This document shows, piece after piece, positions 6,846 to 16,463 of a DNA stretch of 35,523 bases. Under the pieces are notes generated by a model. That model had not been told where the DNA came from and searched no databases. It saw only the letters and a program-made list of their open reading frames with translations. This stretch comes from Heyndrickxia camelliae. GTDB lineage: Bacteria > Bacillota > Bacilli > Bacillales > Bacillaceae_C. The DNA lies in contig NZ_PIQO01000025.1 in NCBI RefSeq assembly GCF_002844575.1, positions 17,308 to 52,830 on the forward strand, read 5' to 3'. Made by a program: the position numbers and the translations under genes. Each line of letters begins with the position of its first letter. Within the stretch, counting starts at the first letter, position 1.

Positions 6846-9800
6846 TTATCCAACATGTTCCGTTTGCTTACTTGCATTTTTTAACTCTTTTACAATATCC
6901 ATGATAATAGAAAGCCATTTTTCCTCTTGAATACCTTTTATATTTAATGTAATTTTTAATTTATTGCCGTCCATTCCAAAACCTACTGAACGTCCATACT
7001 TGTTGCAAACCTCTACGACCCTTGGACCATCTATATTTTGTGTTCCTTGTTCCGATACAAGGATGGATATGCCTTGTTTTGTCTGTTTCAACGATTCTAA
7101 ATGTGCCTCCATTGCAAAGACTTTCATTTCCGAAATCGTAAACAAATACCCGACCTGGTTAGGATACTCCCCGTAACGGTCGATCATTTCTTCCTTTAAT
7201 TCCTCTAATTCTTCTAATGATTCAATGGCTCTAAATCGTTTATACATCTCAATTTTTTGATGTCCATCAGCAATATACGTATCTGGAATATATGCATCTA
7301 TTTCTAAATCAATTTCAAATGGCACTTTCTTCTCGTGAGCTTCTGTGCCTCTTCGTTCTTCAATTGCTTCTTTTAACATTTGGGAATACAAATCAAATCC
7401 GACAGAATCAATAAAGCCATGTTGTTGAGCGCCAAGAATATTCCCTGCACCTCTTATTGATAAATCGCGCATAGCAATTTTGAACCCTGAACCTAGCTCT
7501 GTAAATTCCTTAATTGCTTGAAGGCGCTTTTCGGAAACCTCCGTAAGCACTTTATCCTTACGATAAGTAAAATACGCATAAGCGACACGATTAGAACGTC
7601 CAACACGTCCGCGAAGCTGGTATAACTGAGATAATCCCATGCGATCAGCATCATACACAATTAAAGTGTTAACATTCGGAATATCGACACCTGTCTCAAT
7701 GATAGTAGTTGTAACAAGTACATCAAATTCACCTTCTAAAAAGCTTAAAATAACAGATTCGAGTTCACTTTCTGTCATTTGGCCATGTGCATACGTTACA
7801 CGGGCATCCGGGACAAGGGTCGATATCTCTTCTGCTTTTCTTTCAATATCCTCCACACGGTTATATAAGAAATAAACCTGGCCGTTTCTAGCTAATTCCC
7901 GCTCAATTGCTTCTCTGACAAGGTGACCATTATATTCCATCACATATGTTTGAACTGGAAAACGATTTTCTGGCGGAGTCTCGATAACCGATAAATCTCT
8001 TACACCTAGCATAGACATATGTAGCGTTCGTGGAATTGGTGTAGCGGTCAGTGTTAAAACATCCACATTCGTTTTCATTTGTTTAATTTTTTCCTTGTGT
8101 GTAACGCCAAATCTTTGCTCTTCATCAATAATTAATAAACCAAGATTATGAAATTGTATATCCTTTGAAAGAATACGGTGAGTACCAACAACAATATCCA
8201 CCGTTCCATTTTTCAAGCCCTTTGCTGTTTCAGTTTGTTGCTTCTTCGTTCGAAATCTACTTAACAAACCAACGGAAACCGGATAATCTTGAAAACGTTC
8301 TTTCATCGTTTCATAGTGCTGCTGGGCTAAAATAGTGGTCGGAACAAGAAAAGCAACTTGCTTTCCATCCATAATAGCCTTAAATGCAGCTCGAATAGCA
8401 ACTTCCGTTTTTCCGTACCCTACATCCCCGCATAATAAACGATCCATCGGACGTTCTCTTTCCATATCCCGCTTAATTTCTTGTATAGATCGAAGTTGAT
8501 CCTCGGTTTCTTGATATGGAAATGTTGCCTCAAACTCTCTTTGCATATCACCATCTGGTGAAAAAGCATATCCTTTCGCAGCTTCCCGTTCTGCATATAG
8601 TTTTATTAAGTCATCCGCAATGTCTTGAACAGAAGATTGGACTTTTTTCTTTACCTTCTTCCATTCCGTACCGCCTAATTTATATACTTTAGGTTCTTTT
8701 CCCTCAGACCCTACATATTTCTGAACAAGTTCAATTTGTTCTACAGGAACATACAGCTTATCAGTCCCTTGATATTTTATATGCAAGTAGTCTTTATGGA
8801 CCCCATTAATGACAAGCGTTTCAATTCCTAGATATTTTCCAATACCGTGATTTACATGGACAACATAGTCGCCAACTTTTAATTCTGAATAGCTTTTTAT
8901 TCTTTCAGCATTTGATAGTTTTTGTCTCCGAGGTGCTTTTTTTGTTTTTTTATTGAAAAGTTCCTCTTCTGTAATGACTGCCAATTTTTGCATGGAAAGC
9001 TCAAAGCCAGTGTTAAGATTTCCCTGAATAACTTGAACACTACCTGGCAGCAATTTATTGGAATCTTCTACAACAGCCGCTTCTATTTCATAATCCTCTA
9101 ATACACTATGTAACTTTGAGAGACGGTCTTCATCAGTTGCTAGAAATACGACAGTAAAATTCCCTTTTTTCCATCGTTCCATTTCCGTCTTTAACACATG
9201 CATTTGACCATGAAAGTTTTGCATTTGCTTACATGTTATATTCACTATATTTTGTGGATTGGTATTTGGAATATGACGCAAAAACAATGATAAGTATAAT
9301 CTAGGCAAGTTTGCTTGGATTAATAGCTTAGTTAAATTATGTGACACCTCTAGTTCATGTACGATTTGACCTTCTTCCAACAAGGATGTAAACCATTCGG
9401 CCTCCTCATTTTCTAAACGGTCATTCATTTCTTGAATACGACTATATTCATCTAGTACGATGAGCCCTTTGCCATCTATATAATCTAGTAAACTTGCAGG
9501 ATTCTCGTATGCTAATGAAAGAAACTTAAAAAATTGCTCCGGTTTTTGCTTGTTTTTTAGGTTTTCAATGGCATACCCTATATTTTGTGTCAATAATTCC
9601 TTTGATTTTGCACTTTTTACTTTCTTCAAAGTTTTAGAGAGCTTATCCTCCAGCCTATCGGCTAACTTTATTAAAGTATTGGCATCAACAGGCGATTCTG
9701 TTGCAGGTCCAATTAAAATACTATTTCGTTTTTCTATGGAACGCTGGTCCTCTACTGAAAAGGTCCTTATGGAATCTACTTCCGTATCAAACAATTCTAT

Positions 9801-10379
9801 ACGAATTGGATTTTGCTCGGTTAAAGGATATATATCTAATATTCCCCCGCGTAAACTGAAATCCCCAGGTGTTCCAACCATATCATTTCGATTGTACCCC
9901 ATTGCAATGAGAGATTCTAAGACAGCCTCTAGCTCAATATCCTTTCCCACTTCAAAGGACAGTTGATAGCTTCTCCATTGTTCCGCAGAAGGAAGAACCT
10001 TCCGCAATCCTGCCATTGGGACAATCACTATCCCTTTACGCTTTGATACAAGAAAATTCAACGTTTCAATGCGTTGGGCCATTAATTCTGGGCTTGCTAT
10101 TCCTATTTCTGCAGCGATGAGTTCGTTTGCTGCATATAGATATACATAATCTTCATCCACTAATTGCGATAAATCATCATATAATTTTTGCGCTTGTAAA
10201 AGATTATAAGTCACAATAATAATCGACTGATTCCATTTTTCAAAGATAGATGCAATAAAGACGGTTCTGGAGGACCCGGACAAGCCTGCTACCAGTTGTT
10301 CCTTGAGGTTCTCTTCAATTCCGGTGATAACCGACTGAATTTCATCCTGTTGCAAAATAATTTGCTTTAATCCCTTCAA
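6846..10379 (-). CDS. mfd: transcription-repair coupling factor Mfd
   Basis: This 1177-residue SF2 DNA translocase removes RNA polymerase stalled at lesions and recruits UvrA. It has UvrB-like N-terminal domains, an RNA polymerase interaction domain around residues 495-560 (VGDYVVHVNHGIGKYLG), Walker A GDVGYGKTE at about 651, DEEQ at about 751, RecG-like motor motifs (TATPIPRTL, QLRGRVGRS, GAGNILGAQQHG) and a C-terminal regulatory domain. Length equals the B. subtilis protein. It starts at TTG (10379) with AGGAGG eight bases upstream. It follows fin in the same orientation, separated by a 400-base gap with a terminator. Confidence 0.98.
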   Translation of the reverse strand: MKGLKQIILQQDEIQSVITGIEENLKEQLVAGLSGSSRTVFIASIFEKWNQSIIIVTYNLLQAQKLYDDLSQLVDEDYVYLYAANELIAAEIGIASPELMAQRIETLNFLVSKRKGIVIVPMAGLRKVLPSAEQWRSYQLSFEVGKDIELEAVLESLIAMGYNRNDMVGTPGDFSLRGGILDIYPLTEQNPIRIELFDTEVDSIRTFSVEDQRSIEKRNSILIGPATESPVDANTLIKLADRLEDKLSKTLKKVKSAKSKELLTQNIGYAIENLKNKQKPEQFFKFLSLAYENPASLLDYIDGKGLIVLDEYSRIQEMNDRLENEEAEWFTSLLEEGQIVHELEVSHNLTKLLIQANLPRLYLSLFLRHIPNTNPQNIVNITCKQMQNFHGQMHVLKTEMERWKKGNFTVVFLATDEDRLSKLHSVLEDYEIEAAVVEDSNKLLPGSVQVIQGNLNTGFELSMQKLAVITEEELFNKKTKKAPRRQKLSNAERIKSYSELKVGDYVVHVNHGIGKYLGIETLVINGVHKDYLHIKYQGTDKLYVPVEQIELVQKYVGSEGKEPKVYKLGGTEWKKVKKKVQSSVQDIADDLIKLYAEREAAKGYAFSPDGDMQREFEATFPYQETEDQLRSIQEIKRDMERERPMDRLLCGDVGYGKTEVAIRAAFKAIMDGKQVAFLVPTTILAQQHYETMKERFQDYPVSVGLLSRFRTKKQQTETAKGLKNGTVDIVVGTHRILSKDIQFHNLGLLIIDEEQRFGVTHKEKIKQMKTNVDVLTLTATPIPRTLHMSMLGVRDLSVIETPPENRFPVQTYVMEYNGHLVREAIERELARNGQVYFLYNRVEDIERKAEEISTLVPDARVTYAHGQMTESELESVILSFLEGEFDVLVTTTIIETGVDIPNVNTLIVYDADRMGLSQLYQLRGRVGRSNRVAYAYFTYRKDKVLTEVSEKRLQAIKEFTELGSGFKIAMRDLSIRGAGNILGAQQHGFIDSVGFDLYSQMLKEAIEERRGTEAHEKKVPFEIDLEIDAYIPDTYIADGHQKIEMYKRFRAIESLEELEELKEEMIDRYGEYPNQVGYLFTISEMKVFAMEAHLESLKQTKQGISILVSEQGTQNIDGPRVVEVCNKYGRSVGFGMDGNKLKITLNIKGIQEEKWLSIIMDIVKELKNASKQTEHVG

Positions 10380-10461
10380 TCAATAGCCCTCCTTTCTTAA
10401 ATGATAAGAACGGTATAAGTTTTTTATCCTATAAATTATTTCATGAGATTAGTCTTTGGAT

Positions 10462-10485
10462 AGCGCAAGCAGCCTATCGGCTAGC
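10462..10485 (+). repeat. dispersed intergenic hairpin repeat, copy B
   Basis: AGCGCAAGC then AGCCTATCGGCTAGC. The second part forms a hairpin, and CTATCGGCTAGC is identical to the core of copy D at 20555-20566. Its right arm is missing, so it looks like a truncated copy. Confidence 0.5.
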
Positions 10486-10753
10486 AAATTTCTCCTTCCA
10501 ATTTCTTTCAGTAAAATGATAGTGCTATTTTCAATAGTACGGGAAAGCATGGTTTCCTTTATCTCCGTCAAAGACTAGAAGGTGAAATTTGAAACTCATT
10601 TTCATTCTTACATACGCCTAGAGACAGGCGCTTGCACTTTTCTTATAACTATTATGGACTATATGAAACAATTACTTTTTTATAAAGAACGATTTTGCTT
10701 CTATAAAATCCCGAAGCAGTGTCTACAACGAATTTTTAAATATTGGAAACAGA

Positions 10754-10780
10754 AAAATGCTTTGGATTCTCTTCCAAAGC
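10754..10780 (-). terminator. terminator after fin
   Basis: On the - strand GCTTTGGA and TCCAAAGC (10773-10780 with 10759-10766) form an 8-bp stem with a six-base loop, followed by ATTTTTC. It begins three bases after the fin stop codon. Confidence 0.8.
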
Positions 10781-10783
10781 GGA

Positions 10784-11014
10784 CTAGTGAATCAAATAAT
10801 CGTATGCATGTAGTTCAGGATTTCTTGTAAGTGCTTCTTGGCAATCCTCACAAATCGATTTTATATGAATATTGCCGTCTGATTCATAGGATACCATATC
10901 TTGTCTTTCCTCATTGGTTAATGTATTTAATCCAAGATTTTCTGCATGGATGGATTGATTTTCAATGGTTCCCATATTGGTCCCACAATGACGGCAAAAA
11001 TAATGTATAGCCAT
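10784..11014 (-). CDS. fin: anti-sigma-F factor Fin (YabK)
   Basis: A 76-residue zinc-binding protein with cysteine pairs C7/C10 (YFCRHC) and C55/C58 (SICEDC), and the conserved centre LTNEERQDMVSY. In B. subtilis, Fin is made in the forespore, binds core RNA polymerase and antagonises sigma-F, easing the switch to sigma-G. The ATG at 11014 gives exactly the family length and has AAGGAGG six bases upstream; an upstream in-frame extension of 22 codons has no homology. A sigma-F/sigma-G-like promoter lies about 35 bases upstream. Confidence 0.95.
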   Translation of the reverse strand: MAIHYFCRHCGTNMGTIENQSIHAENLGLNTLTNEERQDMVSYESDGNIHIKSICEDCQEALTRNPELHAYDYLIH

Positions 11015-11043
11015 TCTTTGCCTCCTTATAACAAGTTTTTTAT

Positions 11044-11074
11044 TATTATGAACCTGTTTATAAGGAGTTATTCG
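11044..11074 (-). promoter_or_regulatory. sigma-F/sigma-G type promoter of fin
   Basis: On the - strand CGAATA (11069-11074), an 18-base spacer and CATAATA (11044-11050) match the forespore consensus (TGnATA / CATnnTA). A GG lies just before the -10, which sigma-F favours. fin is sigma-F and sigma-G transcribed in B. subtilis. Confidence 0.65.
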
Positions 11075-11248
11075 TGGCAAATCAATAATTAATGATTATC
11101 CAATAATTATTCCCACTCTTCACTTATGATATATCCTAATTAGATTGCTTTTAAGGATCTTTTCCGCAATTTTTATTAATACTTGCTCAAATAAGGTGGT
11201 TACCCTAGAATTTCTAATTAAAAAGAAATAACCATTATGAAAAAAACC

Positions 11249-11806
11249 TTAATTAAATTGATTCATCACTTCTAAAAACGGTTTTTCTAGCCATTGTTCA
11301 CAAGCATCTGCTGAATGTTTAATAGCTATTTCAAGTGTTGGCCACTCATCTTTTTTAAATTTACTCAACACATAATCTGGAACGGACATTCCATTTTCAG
11401 GACGGCCTATCCCGATTCGTATACGATTGAAGCTTTGCGTACCTATATGTGCAATGGTAGATTTAATTCCATTATGGCCACCGGCACTTCCCTTTTGCCG
11501 TAAGCGTATTTTTCCAACAGGCAAATCCAGATCATCATAGATTACTAATAAATCCTCAACATCAATATTGTAGTAATCCATTATGGGTCTAATACATTCT
11601 CCTGATAAATTCATATACGTTAACGGTTTTAGAAGCATAAATTTTTGTCCATTTTTATGGATAATGGAAAAGAGCCCATTAAATTTCGATTGATTCAAGG
11701 GTGCCCCATACCGTTCGGATAACTCATCAATTACCTCAAAGCCAATATTATGCTTTGTTTTATCAAATTGTGACCCGGGATTTCCTAAGCCAACGATTAA
11801 TTTCAT
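11249..11806 (-). CDS. pth: peptidyl-tRNA hydrolase
   Basis: This 185-residue enzyme releases tRNA from prematurely dropped peptidyl-tRNA (the old name in B. subtilis is spoVC). The family signature is complete: GLGNPG with N9, catalytic H19 in [26 protein letters not shown] and GGHNGIKS. The ATG at 11806 is chosen over an ATG-like start five codons upstream because the product begins [11 protein letters not shown] and GAGGTG lies seven bases before. It has its own sigma-A promoter, separate from ctc, which ends in a terminator upstream. Confidence 0.97.
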   Translation of the reverse strand: MKLIVGLGNPGSQFDKTKHNIGFEVIDELSERYGAPLNQSKFNGLFSIIHKNGQKFMLLKPLTYMNLSGECIRPIMDYYNIDVEDLLVIYDDLDLPVGKIRLRQKGSAGGHNGIKSTIAHIGTQSFNRIRIGIGRPENGMSVPDYVLSKFKKDEWPTLEIAIKHSADACEQWLEKPFLEVMNQFN

Positions 11807-11878
11807 TATTTTACACCTCAAATTAAATATAACATAAAAAAGCCATTCACCTTTTTACGTTTAGATTTCATATTTAAT

Positions 11879-11907
11879 ATTATACATGGGGAAATTTTTT
11901 GGAACAA
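11879..11907 (-). promoter_or_regulatory. sigma-A promoter of pth
   Basis: On the - strand TTGTTC (11902-11907), a 17-base spacer and TATAAT (11879-11884). The -10 is perfect and the -35 keeps the TTG. Confidence 0.65.
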
Positions 11908-11946
11908 ATTCAAAAGCGATGGTTTGCACGAAATAAAAATTACATA

Positions 11947-11985
11947 AAAAAGAAGGACCTACCCTTATTTTTAGAGTAAATCCTT
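11947..11985 (-). terminator. terminator after ctc
   Basis: On the - strand a 13-bp stem (11973-11985 with 11953-11965) containing three G-U pairs and a seven-base A-rich loop is followed by CTTTTTTATG. It lies 13 bases after the ctc stop. Confidence 0.8.
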
Positions 11986-11997
11986 TAATACACATCT

Positions 11998-12636
11998 CTA
12001 CTCGCCTTCTGTTTCCGTTGTCTCTCTTCCCTCAAGATTTTCTGGCATACCGGATTCTTGCTGTTCTCCAGTACTTATTTCCTCTTCTTGTCTTGGTGGT
12101 AAGATGGAGGCAATCGTTTCCTCATCTTCATGATTAATATTGAACGGATATTCCCCTCTAATATCTGCAATGGTAATGGTTTCATTCACTTGAAGATTGG
12201 TAACATCCACTTTCATTACATCAGGTATGTCATTGGGTTTAGCAGTTATGGAAAGTTCATGAATTGGTTGCTGTAGAACGCCCCCATCTTTTACACCAGC
12301 ACTTTCACCAACTAACTCAACTCGAACATTAGCTTCGATTTCCACAGATAGATCGACAGCCAAAAAGTCTAAATGAACAATGTTTTTCTTTAAGGAATCT
12401 TCTTGATAGTCGTTTAAAATAACATTTTGCTTTTGTCCATCGAGATTTAACGATATAACGCCATTTCTCCCTGCTTGTTTAATGATTTTTGTAAACTCAG
12501 TCTCATCAACATAAATAGGTGTATTTTCCATCTTATATCCATAAACAACAGCAGGAATATTACCACCTCTTCGAAGTTGCTGAAGCTCTGAATGCATTTT
12601 ATTATTTCGTTTCTTTGCTTCTAATACCGCGACCAT
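11998..12636 (-). CDS. ctc: ribosomal protein bL25, long Ctc/TL5 form
   Basis: This 212-residue protein has an N-terminal L25 5S-rRNA-binding domain (about 1-90, with RRGGNIPAVVYG) and a C-terminal TL5/Ctc beta domain (about 95-185), then an acidic tail rich in Glu. In B. subtilis Ctc is the general stress form of L25, associated with ribosomes under stress. The ATG at 12636 follows AGGAGG by nine bases and matches the family start. A sigma-B-like promoter lies upstream, as in B. subtilis, and the strong prs terminator separates it from prs. Confidence 0.95.
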   Translation of the reverse strand: MVAVLEAKKRNNKMHSELQQLRRGGNIPAVVYGYKMENTPIYVDETEFTKIIKQAGRNGVISLNLDGQKQNVILNDYQEDSLKKNIVHLDFLAVDLSVEIEANVRVELVGESAGVKDGGVLQQPIHELSITAKPNDIPDVMKVDVTNLQVNETITIADIRGEYPFNINHEDEETIASILPPRQEEEISTGEQQESGMPENLEGRETTETEGE

Positions 12637-12681
12637 CCTTCTATTCCTCCTATTCTTATGTAAAGAAATCTCTCTATATAA

Positions 12682-12707
12682 ATTCCCTAAATCGATGAAA
12701 TCTAAAC
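12682..12707 (-). promoter_or_regulatory. sigma-B promoter of ctc
   Basis: On the - strand GTTTAG (12702-12707), a 14-base spacer and GGGAAT (12682-12687) match the sigma-B consensus (GTTTAA, 12-14, GGGTAT) at ten of twelve positions. The ctc promoter is the classic sigma-B promoter of B. subtilis. Confidence 0.75.
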
Positions 12708-12738
12708 ATGTACGTGTAAATAGGCGGAGAACACTTAT

Positions 12739-12775
12739 AAAAAAGAGAAGAACCTGCATGTCACAGGTTCTTCTC
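12739..12775 (-). terminator. terminator after prs
   Basis: On the - strand a perfect 12-bp stem (12764-12775 with 12745-12756), GAGAAGAACCTG/CAGGTTCTTCTC, seven-base loop, followed by TTTTTTAT. It begins ten bases after the prs stop. Confidence 0.92.
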
Positions 12776-12785
12776 CACCATTATA

Positions 12786-13742
12786 TTAATCAAATAATGT
12801 ACTTACTGATTGATTTTCATGAACACGAATAATAGCTTCCCCAAGTAAAGGTGCTACTGACAATTCTACTACTTTGTCAATTTTCTTTTCTTCCGGAAGG
12901 GCGATTGAATTTGTTACAACTAATTCTTTAATTTTTGAATTCTCAATTCTTTCTATAGCAGGCCCAGATAAAACTGGGTGAGTACAACATGCATATACTT
13001 CTCTTGCTCCATTTTCAATTAAAGCATTTGCCGCAAGGGTTATAGTACCCGCAGTATCAATAATATCATCTATTAAGATAGCTATCTTACCTTCAATATT
13101 CCCTACAATATTCATTACTTCCGCTACATTCGGTCGTGGACGGCGTTTGTCAATAATAGCAATTGGTGCTTTTAGACGATCGGCCATTTTTCTAGCACGT
13201 GTTACACCCCCATGATCAGGAGAAACAATAACTATATCATCATTGAATTTTTTAGTTTTGAAATAGTCTGCTAAAATCGGAACACCCATTAAATGGTCAA
13301 TTGGTATATCAAAAAATCCTTGAATTTGTGGAGCGTGTAGGTCTAGAGTGATTACTCTTGTAGCTCCTGCAGTCTCGATTAAATTTGCCACTAATTTCGC
13401 AGTAATTGGCTCACGTGCACGTGCTTTTCGATCTTGACGTGCATAACCATAATAAGGCATAACAATATTTATCGTTTTAGCAGAAGCACGTTTAAGAGCA
13501 TCGATCATAATTAGAAGTTCCATCAATCTTTCATTAACAGGTGAGCTCGTTGCTTGTACAACGTATACGTCACACCCGCGAATACTTTCTTCAATATTTA
13601 TTTGAACCTCACCGTCACTAAAACGAGTTACTGAACATTTACCAAGTTCTACACCCACTACATGTGCAATTTCTTCCGCTAACTGGACATTTGAATTTAA
13701 TGTGAAAATCTTAAGATTTGGGTCAAGATATTGGTTAGACAT
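12786..13742 (-). CDS. prs: ribose-phosphate pyrophosphokinase
   Basis: This 318-residue class I PRPP synthetase transfers pyrophosphate from ATP to ribose 5-phosphate, feeding purine, pyrimidine, His and Trp pathways. Visible motifs are [35 protein letters not shown], the catalytic flexible-loop region, [11 protein letters not shown] and the PRPP-binding loop [18 protein letters not shown] lies six bases before the ATG. It follows glmU by 13 bases and is cotranscribed with it, as in B. subtilis (gcaD-prs). Confidence 0.98.
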   Translation of the reverse strand: MSNQYLDPNLKIFTLNSNVQLAEEIAHVVGVELGKCSVTRFSDGEVQINIEESIRGCDVYVVQATSSPVNERLMELLIMIDALKRASAKTINIVMPYYGYARQDRKARAREPITAKLVANLIETAGATRVITLDLHAPQIQGFFDIPIDHLMGVPILADYFKTKKFNDDIVIVSPDHGGVTRARKMADRLKAPIAIIDKRRPRPNVAEVMNIVGNIEGKIAILIDDIIDTAGTITLAANALIENGAREVYACCTHPVLSGPAIERIENSKIKELVVTNSIALPEEKKIDKVVELSVAPLLGEAIIRVHENQSVSTLFD

Positions 13743-13755
13743 GATGGACCTCCAA

Positions 13756-15129
13756 TTATTGATTGTGTTTTAATTTACTTACATAATTTTCTTTATTTAC
13801 CTGTCTTGCGCGCGCTATGGATAAGCTTTCAGCAGGAATGTCGTCTGTAATTGTCGAACCTGCTGCGATATAAGCATTTTTTCCGATTGTTACAGGTGCT
13901 ACTAAGTTGGAATTACAGCCAACGAATACGCCATCTTCAATTTTTGTCAAAAATTTATTCTTGCCATCGTAATTTACTGTGATAGAACCACAGCCAATAT
14001 TCACGTCTGCTCCCACTTCTGCATCGCCAATATAGCTTAAGTGTGAAGCCTTGCTTCCTCGGCCGATTTGTGCCTTTTTAATCTCGACAAAATTCCCTAT
14101 TTTCGCATTTTCCTCTATAAGTGAATCTGGGCGAATATGTGCAAATGGACCAATATTAACATGAGACCCTATTGAACTTTGCTGAGCCACAGATTGCTTA
14201 ATATTCGTGCCATTTCCTACTTCACAATCTTTAATCTCTGAGTTCGGTCCAATCATACAATCTTCACCGATTACCGTTCTTCCAGAAAGCATAGTGCCTG
14301 GCTGTATGATCGTATCTCTGCCAATCACCACATCCGATTCAATATAGGTGTTATCAGGGTCAATAATGGTAACACCATTACGCATATGAGCTTCATTTAT
14401 TCTTATTCTCATAATTCGTTCTGCACTGGCTAAGGCGACACGATCATTTACTCCCAATGTTTCATCCATATCATTTGTTTGATAGGCTGATACTATTTCA
14501 CCTTGTGATTTTAGTATTTCAATCACGTCTGGCAAATAATATTCATTTTGAGCATTGTCATTTTTAACCTGCTTTAGTGTTTCAAATAACTTTCGGTTGT
14601 CAAAGCAAAATACACCTGTATTAATTTCTTTTACTTTCCGTTCCTCTTCAGTTGCATCCTTGTGTTCGACAATTTTCTCCACAAATCCTTTTTCATTTCT
14701 AATGATACGTCCATAACCATCTGGTTTTTCTGTATATGCTGTTAATATGGTAGCTTTTGCATTTTGTGCCTCATGATGCTTTAATAGTGCTTCAATCGTT
14801 TCCGCTTTAATAAGCGGAGTATCTCCACAAACTACAAGAGTGGTTCCATCTTCATTAGATAAAATTTGTTCCGCTTGCATAACAGCATGAGCTGTACCTA
14901 ACTGTTTTTCTTGAAGGGCAAAAAGCGATTTACCATCTAGCTTTGACTTTACCATTTCTGCACCGTGTCCAATAATAGTGACCATTTTATTAACGTCAAG
15001 TTTTGAAACCTGGTCAACAACATGTTCCACCATTGGTTTACCGCAGACAGGGTGAAGTACTTTATAAAGCTTCGATTTCATTCGCGTCCCTTGTCCTGCC
15101 GCTAAAATAACAGCAAATCGATTTGTCAT
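13756..15129 (-). CDS. glmU: bifunctional UDP-N-acetylglucosamine pyrophosphorylase / glucosamine-1-phosphate acetyltransferase GlmU
   Basis: This 457-residue bifunctional enzyme makes UDP-GlcNAc, the precursor of peptidoglycan and teichoic acids. The N-terminal uridyltransferase has [11 protein letters not shown] (about 10-20), GDTPLI and GTAHAV; the C-terminal left-handed beta helix (about 255-450) carries acetyltransferase residues around [13 protein letters not shown]-like [38 protein letters not shown] and NYDGKNK. GGGGG lies seven bases before the ATG. A strong sigma-A promoter is upstream. It is called gcaD in B. subtilis. Confidence 0.98.
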   Translation of the reverse strand: MTNRFAVILAAGQGTRMKSKLYKVLHPVCGKPMVEHVVDQVSKLDVNKMVTIIGHGAEMVKSKLDGKSLFALQEKQLGTAHAVMQAEQILSNEDGTTLVVCGDTPLIKAETIEALLKHHEAQNAKATILTAYTEKPDGYGRIIRNEKGFVEKIVEHKDATEEERKVKEINTGVFCFDNRKLFETLKQVKNDNAQNEYYLPDVIEILKSQGEIVSAYQTNDMDETLGVNDRVALASAERIMRIRINEAHMRNGVTIIDPDNTYIESDVVIGRDTIIQPGTMLSGRTVIGEDCMIGPNSEIKDCEVGNGTNIKQSVAQQSSIGSHVNIGPFAHIRPDSLIEENAKIGNFVEIKKAQIGRGSKASHLSYIGDAEVGADVNIGCGSITVNYDGKNKFLTKIEDGVFVGCNSNLVAPVTIGKNAYIAAGSTITDDIPAESLSIARARQVNKENYVSKLKHNQ

Positions 15130-15164
15130 ATTTGGTCCCCCAATAAACCTATTTATCCATAAAA

Positions 15165-15193
15165 AATATATCTTAAATAAGGTTGCATTTCAA
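15165..15193 (-). promoter_or_regulatory. sigma-A promoter of glmU-prs
   Basis: On the - strand TTGAAA (15188-15193), a 17-base spacer and TATATT (15165-15170). It lies about 36 bases upstream of the glmU ATG. Confidence 0.75.
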
Positions 15194-15460
15194 GGAATCT
15201 TCGTGAAGTACATATTATTGTTAAAATATGAGGAATGTGGAATAGTGAGTTTTTAATTTAAAATGGATGATTTGAGGAAAATATAATAACAAAAAATGGA
15301 ATTATTGTGACTGCTACAACATTTATTATCTAGCAAACTTTCGGTCTTCTCTTTACGAAAAGTCAACATTAGCAGAAATGTGAATTGCCAATTTCACTCG
15401 CTCGTGAACTACCTCTACACGGTTTCCTTTAAATTAGTCGATGCCTGAAAGGAATTACGT

Positions 15461-15486
15461 CGATGAACAGGCTGCTCCGCTTTTCT
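15461..15486 (-). repeat. dispersed intergenic hairpin repeat, copy C (degenerate)
   Basis: On the - strand AGAAAAGCGGAGCAGCCTGT follows the start of copy D (AGAAAAGCG) and the AGCAGCCT of copy B. It is half a copy and the weakest of the four. Confidence 0.35.
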
Positions 15487-15487
15487 A

Positions 15488-15520
15488 TTAAAAAGAGCCT
15501 TACTATATGAAGTAGGCTCT
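15488..15520 (-). terminator. terminator after spoVG
   Basis: On the - strand AGAGCC-TACT and AGTA-GGCTCT (15511-15520 with 15494-15504, one bulged base) form a 10-bp stem followed by TTTTTAATAG. It begins 16 bases after the spoVG stop. Confidence 0.82.
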
Positions 15521-15536
15521 AGTTGTTTTATTTACT

Positions 15537-15830
15537 TTAAGAAGCTCCCGCTTCTTCGAATTCAACTTCTTCTAACTCACCCAATCTATTGTATTCCGTT
15601 AATACTGCTTCTTGAATTTTGCTGCGCGTATTGGAGTTAATTGGATGTGCAATATCACGAAATTCTCCATCAGGAGTGCGTTTACTTGGCATAGCTACAA
15701 ACAAACCGTTATTTCCATCAATGACACGGATATCATGAACAACAAATTCATTGTCCAGAGTAATAGAGGCAATCGCTCTCATTCTTCCTTCCGTATTAAC
15801 TCTGCGCAATCTAACATCTGTTACTTCCAT
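15537..15830 (-). CDS. spoVG: SpoVG, DNA/RNA-binding regulator
   Basis: This 97-residue protein is the conserved SpoVG regulator ([20 protein letters not shown], then [38 protein letters not shown]). In Bacillus it affects asymmetric septation and cortex formation; homologues bind nucleic acids. AGGTGGTG precedes the ATG by seven to eight bases, as at the B. subtilis gene. A sigma-H promoter and an AT-rich upstream tract match the classic spoVG control region. It has its own terminator and is separated from ridA by a very strong terminator. Confidence 0.97.
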   Translation of the reverse strand: MEVTDVRLRRVNTEGRMRAIASITLDNEFVVHDIRVIDGNNGLFVAMPSKRTPDGEFRDIAHPINSNTRSKIQEAVLTEYNRLGELEEVEFEEAGAS

Positions 15831-15873
15831 CTGTGTTCACCACCTTTTTTCCTAGATAGAATCTAGTTAATGT

Positions 15874-15898
15874 ATTCAACAGATTTTAGAAAACTCCT
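15874..15898 (-). promoter_or_regulatory. sigma-H promoter of spoVG
   Basis: On the - strand AGGAGTT (15892-15898), an 11-base spacer and GTTGAAT (15874-15880) match the sigma-H consensus (AGGAwWW, 11-12, RnnGAAT). The AT-rich tract just upstream (about 15905-15935) corresponds to the AbrB-bound upstream region of B. subtilis spoVG; AbrB binding here is inference. Confidence 0.75.
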
Positions 15899-16029
15899 TC
15901 TTTAATTGTATAATTTTTTAAAAAATTTCATGAGTTCCAGTTCTGTAAAAATATTTAATAGTTAATAGACCAATATATTAGGACAATATGGACAATAAAC
16001 TGATAATTTATACGTAAGGAAGCATAAAA

Positions 16030-16079
16030 AGTTTCATAAAAAAAAACAAACCAATCAGGTTTGTTTTTTTTATGAAACT
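16030..16079 (-). terminator. long terminator hairpin overlapping the ridA stop codon
   Basis: Arms 16030-16052 and 16058-16079 pair over 22 bp with a single bulged A and a five-base loop. On the - strand the pairing begins inside the last ridA codons (AGTTTCATAA) and the inner part GGTTTG/CAAACC carries eight T or A on each side. It should stop ridA transcripts efficiently and would also work in the other direction. Confidence 0.85.
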
Positions 16080-16444
16080 AGAGCTACTACTTCAATTTCT
16101 ATTAAAGCATCCTTTGGTAATCTTGCCACCTCTACACATGAACGCGCTGGTTTATGTACAGAAAAATATTGACCATATATTTCATTTATTATCGCAAAGT
16201 CATCCATATTTTTAATAAAAACGGTTGCTTTCACTACAGTCTCTAAAGAAGCTCCTGCCTCCTTTAACACCGCTTGAAGATTACGAAATACTTGATGTGT
16301 TTGTTCTTTAATATCACTTGATACTATGGTACCCTCCGTAGTTAATGGGATCTGTCCGGAGCTAAAAAATAAATTATTTACGACTATTCCTTGTGAATAT
16401 GGCCCTATAGCCGCCGGAGCCTCATTAGTAGCAATTACTTTCAT
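16070..16444 (-). CDS. ridA: RidA family enamine/imine deaminase (YabJ)
   Basis: A 124-residue RidA/YjgF/UK114 protein. It contains the [21 protein letters not shown] block and the [22 protein letters not shown] block, including the active-site arginine. Family members hydrolyse reactive 2-aminoacrylate and related imines; in B. subtilis YabJ is also linked to purine regulation and lies in the purR operon. GGGGG lies seven bases before the ATG. It follows purR by 19 bases and must share the purR promoter. Its last codons form part of the terminator stem. Confidence 0.95.
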   Translation of the reverse strand: MKVIATNEAPAAIGPYSQGIVVNNLFFSSGQIPLTTEGTIVSSDIKEQTHQVFRNLQAVLKEAGASLETVVKATVFIKNMDDFAIINEIYGQYFSVHKPARSCVEVARLPKDALIEIEVVALVS

Positions 16445-16463
16445 TTTATATCCCCCTTATGAA

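Larger units (their letters stand above)
10380..10783. other. intergenic region fin-mfd (404 bases)
   Basis: It holds the fin terminator (10759-10780), a copy of the dispersed repeat (10462-10485) and the mfd leader. A + strand open frame crosses it but runs through the fin terminator and has no ribosome site. I found no convincing promoter for mfd. Confidence 0.5.
15130..15536. other. intergenic region spoVG-glmU (407 bases)
   Basis: It holds the spoVG terminator (15494-15520), the glmU promoter (15165-15193) and one degenerate repeat copy (15461-15486). The middle, about 15194-15460, has no open frame with a ribosome site, and I see nothing else I can name in it. Confidence 0.5.

Noticed and set aside
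10582-10830. 82-codon + strand frame between mfd and fin
   Set aside because: No ribosome site, it crosses the fin terminator and ends antisense to fin; composition not protein-like.
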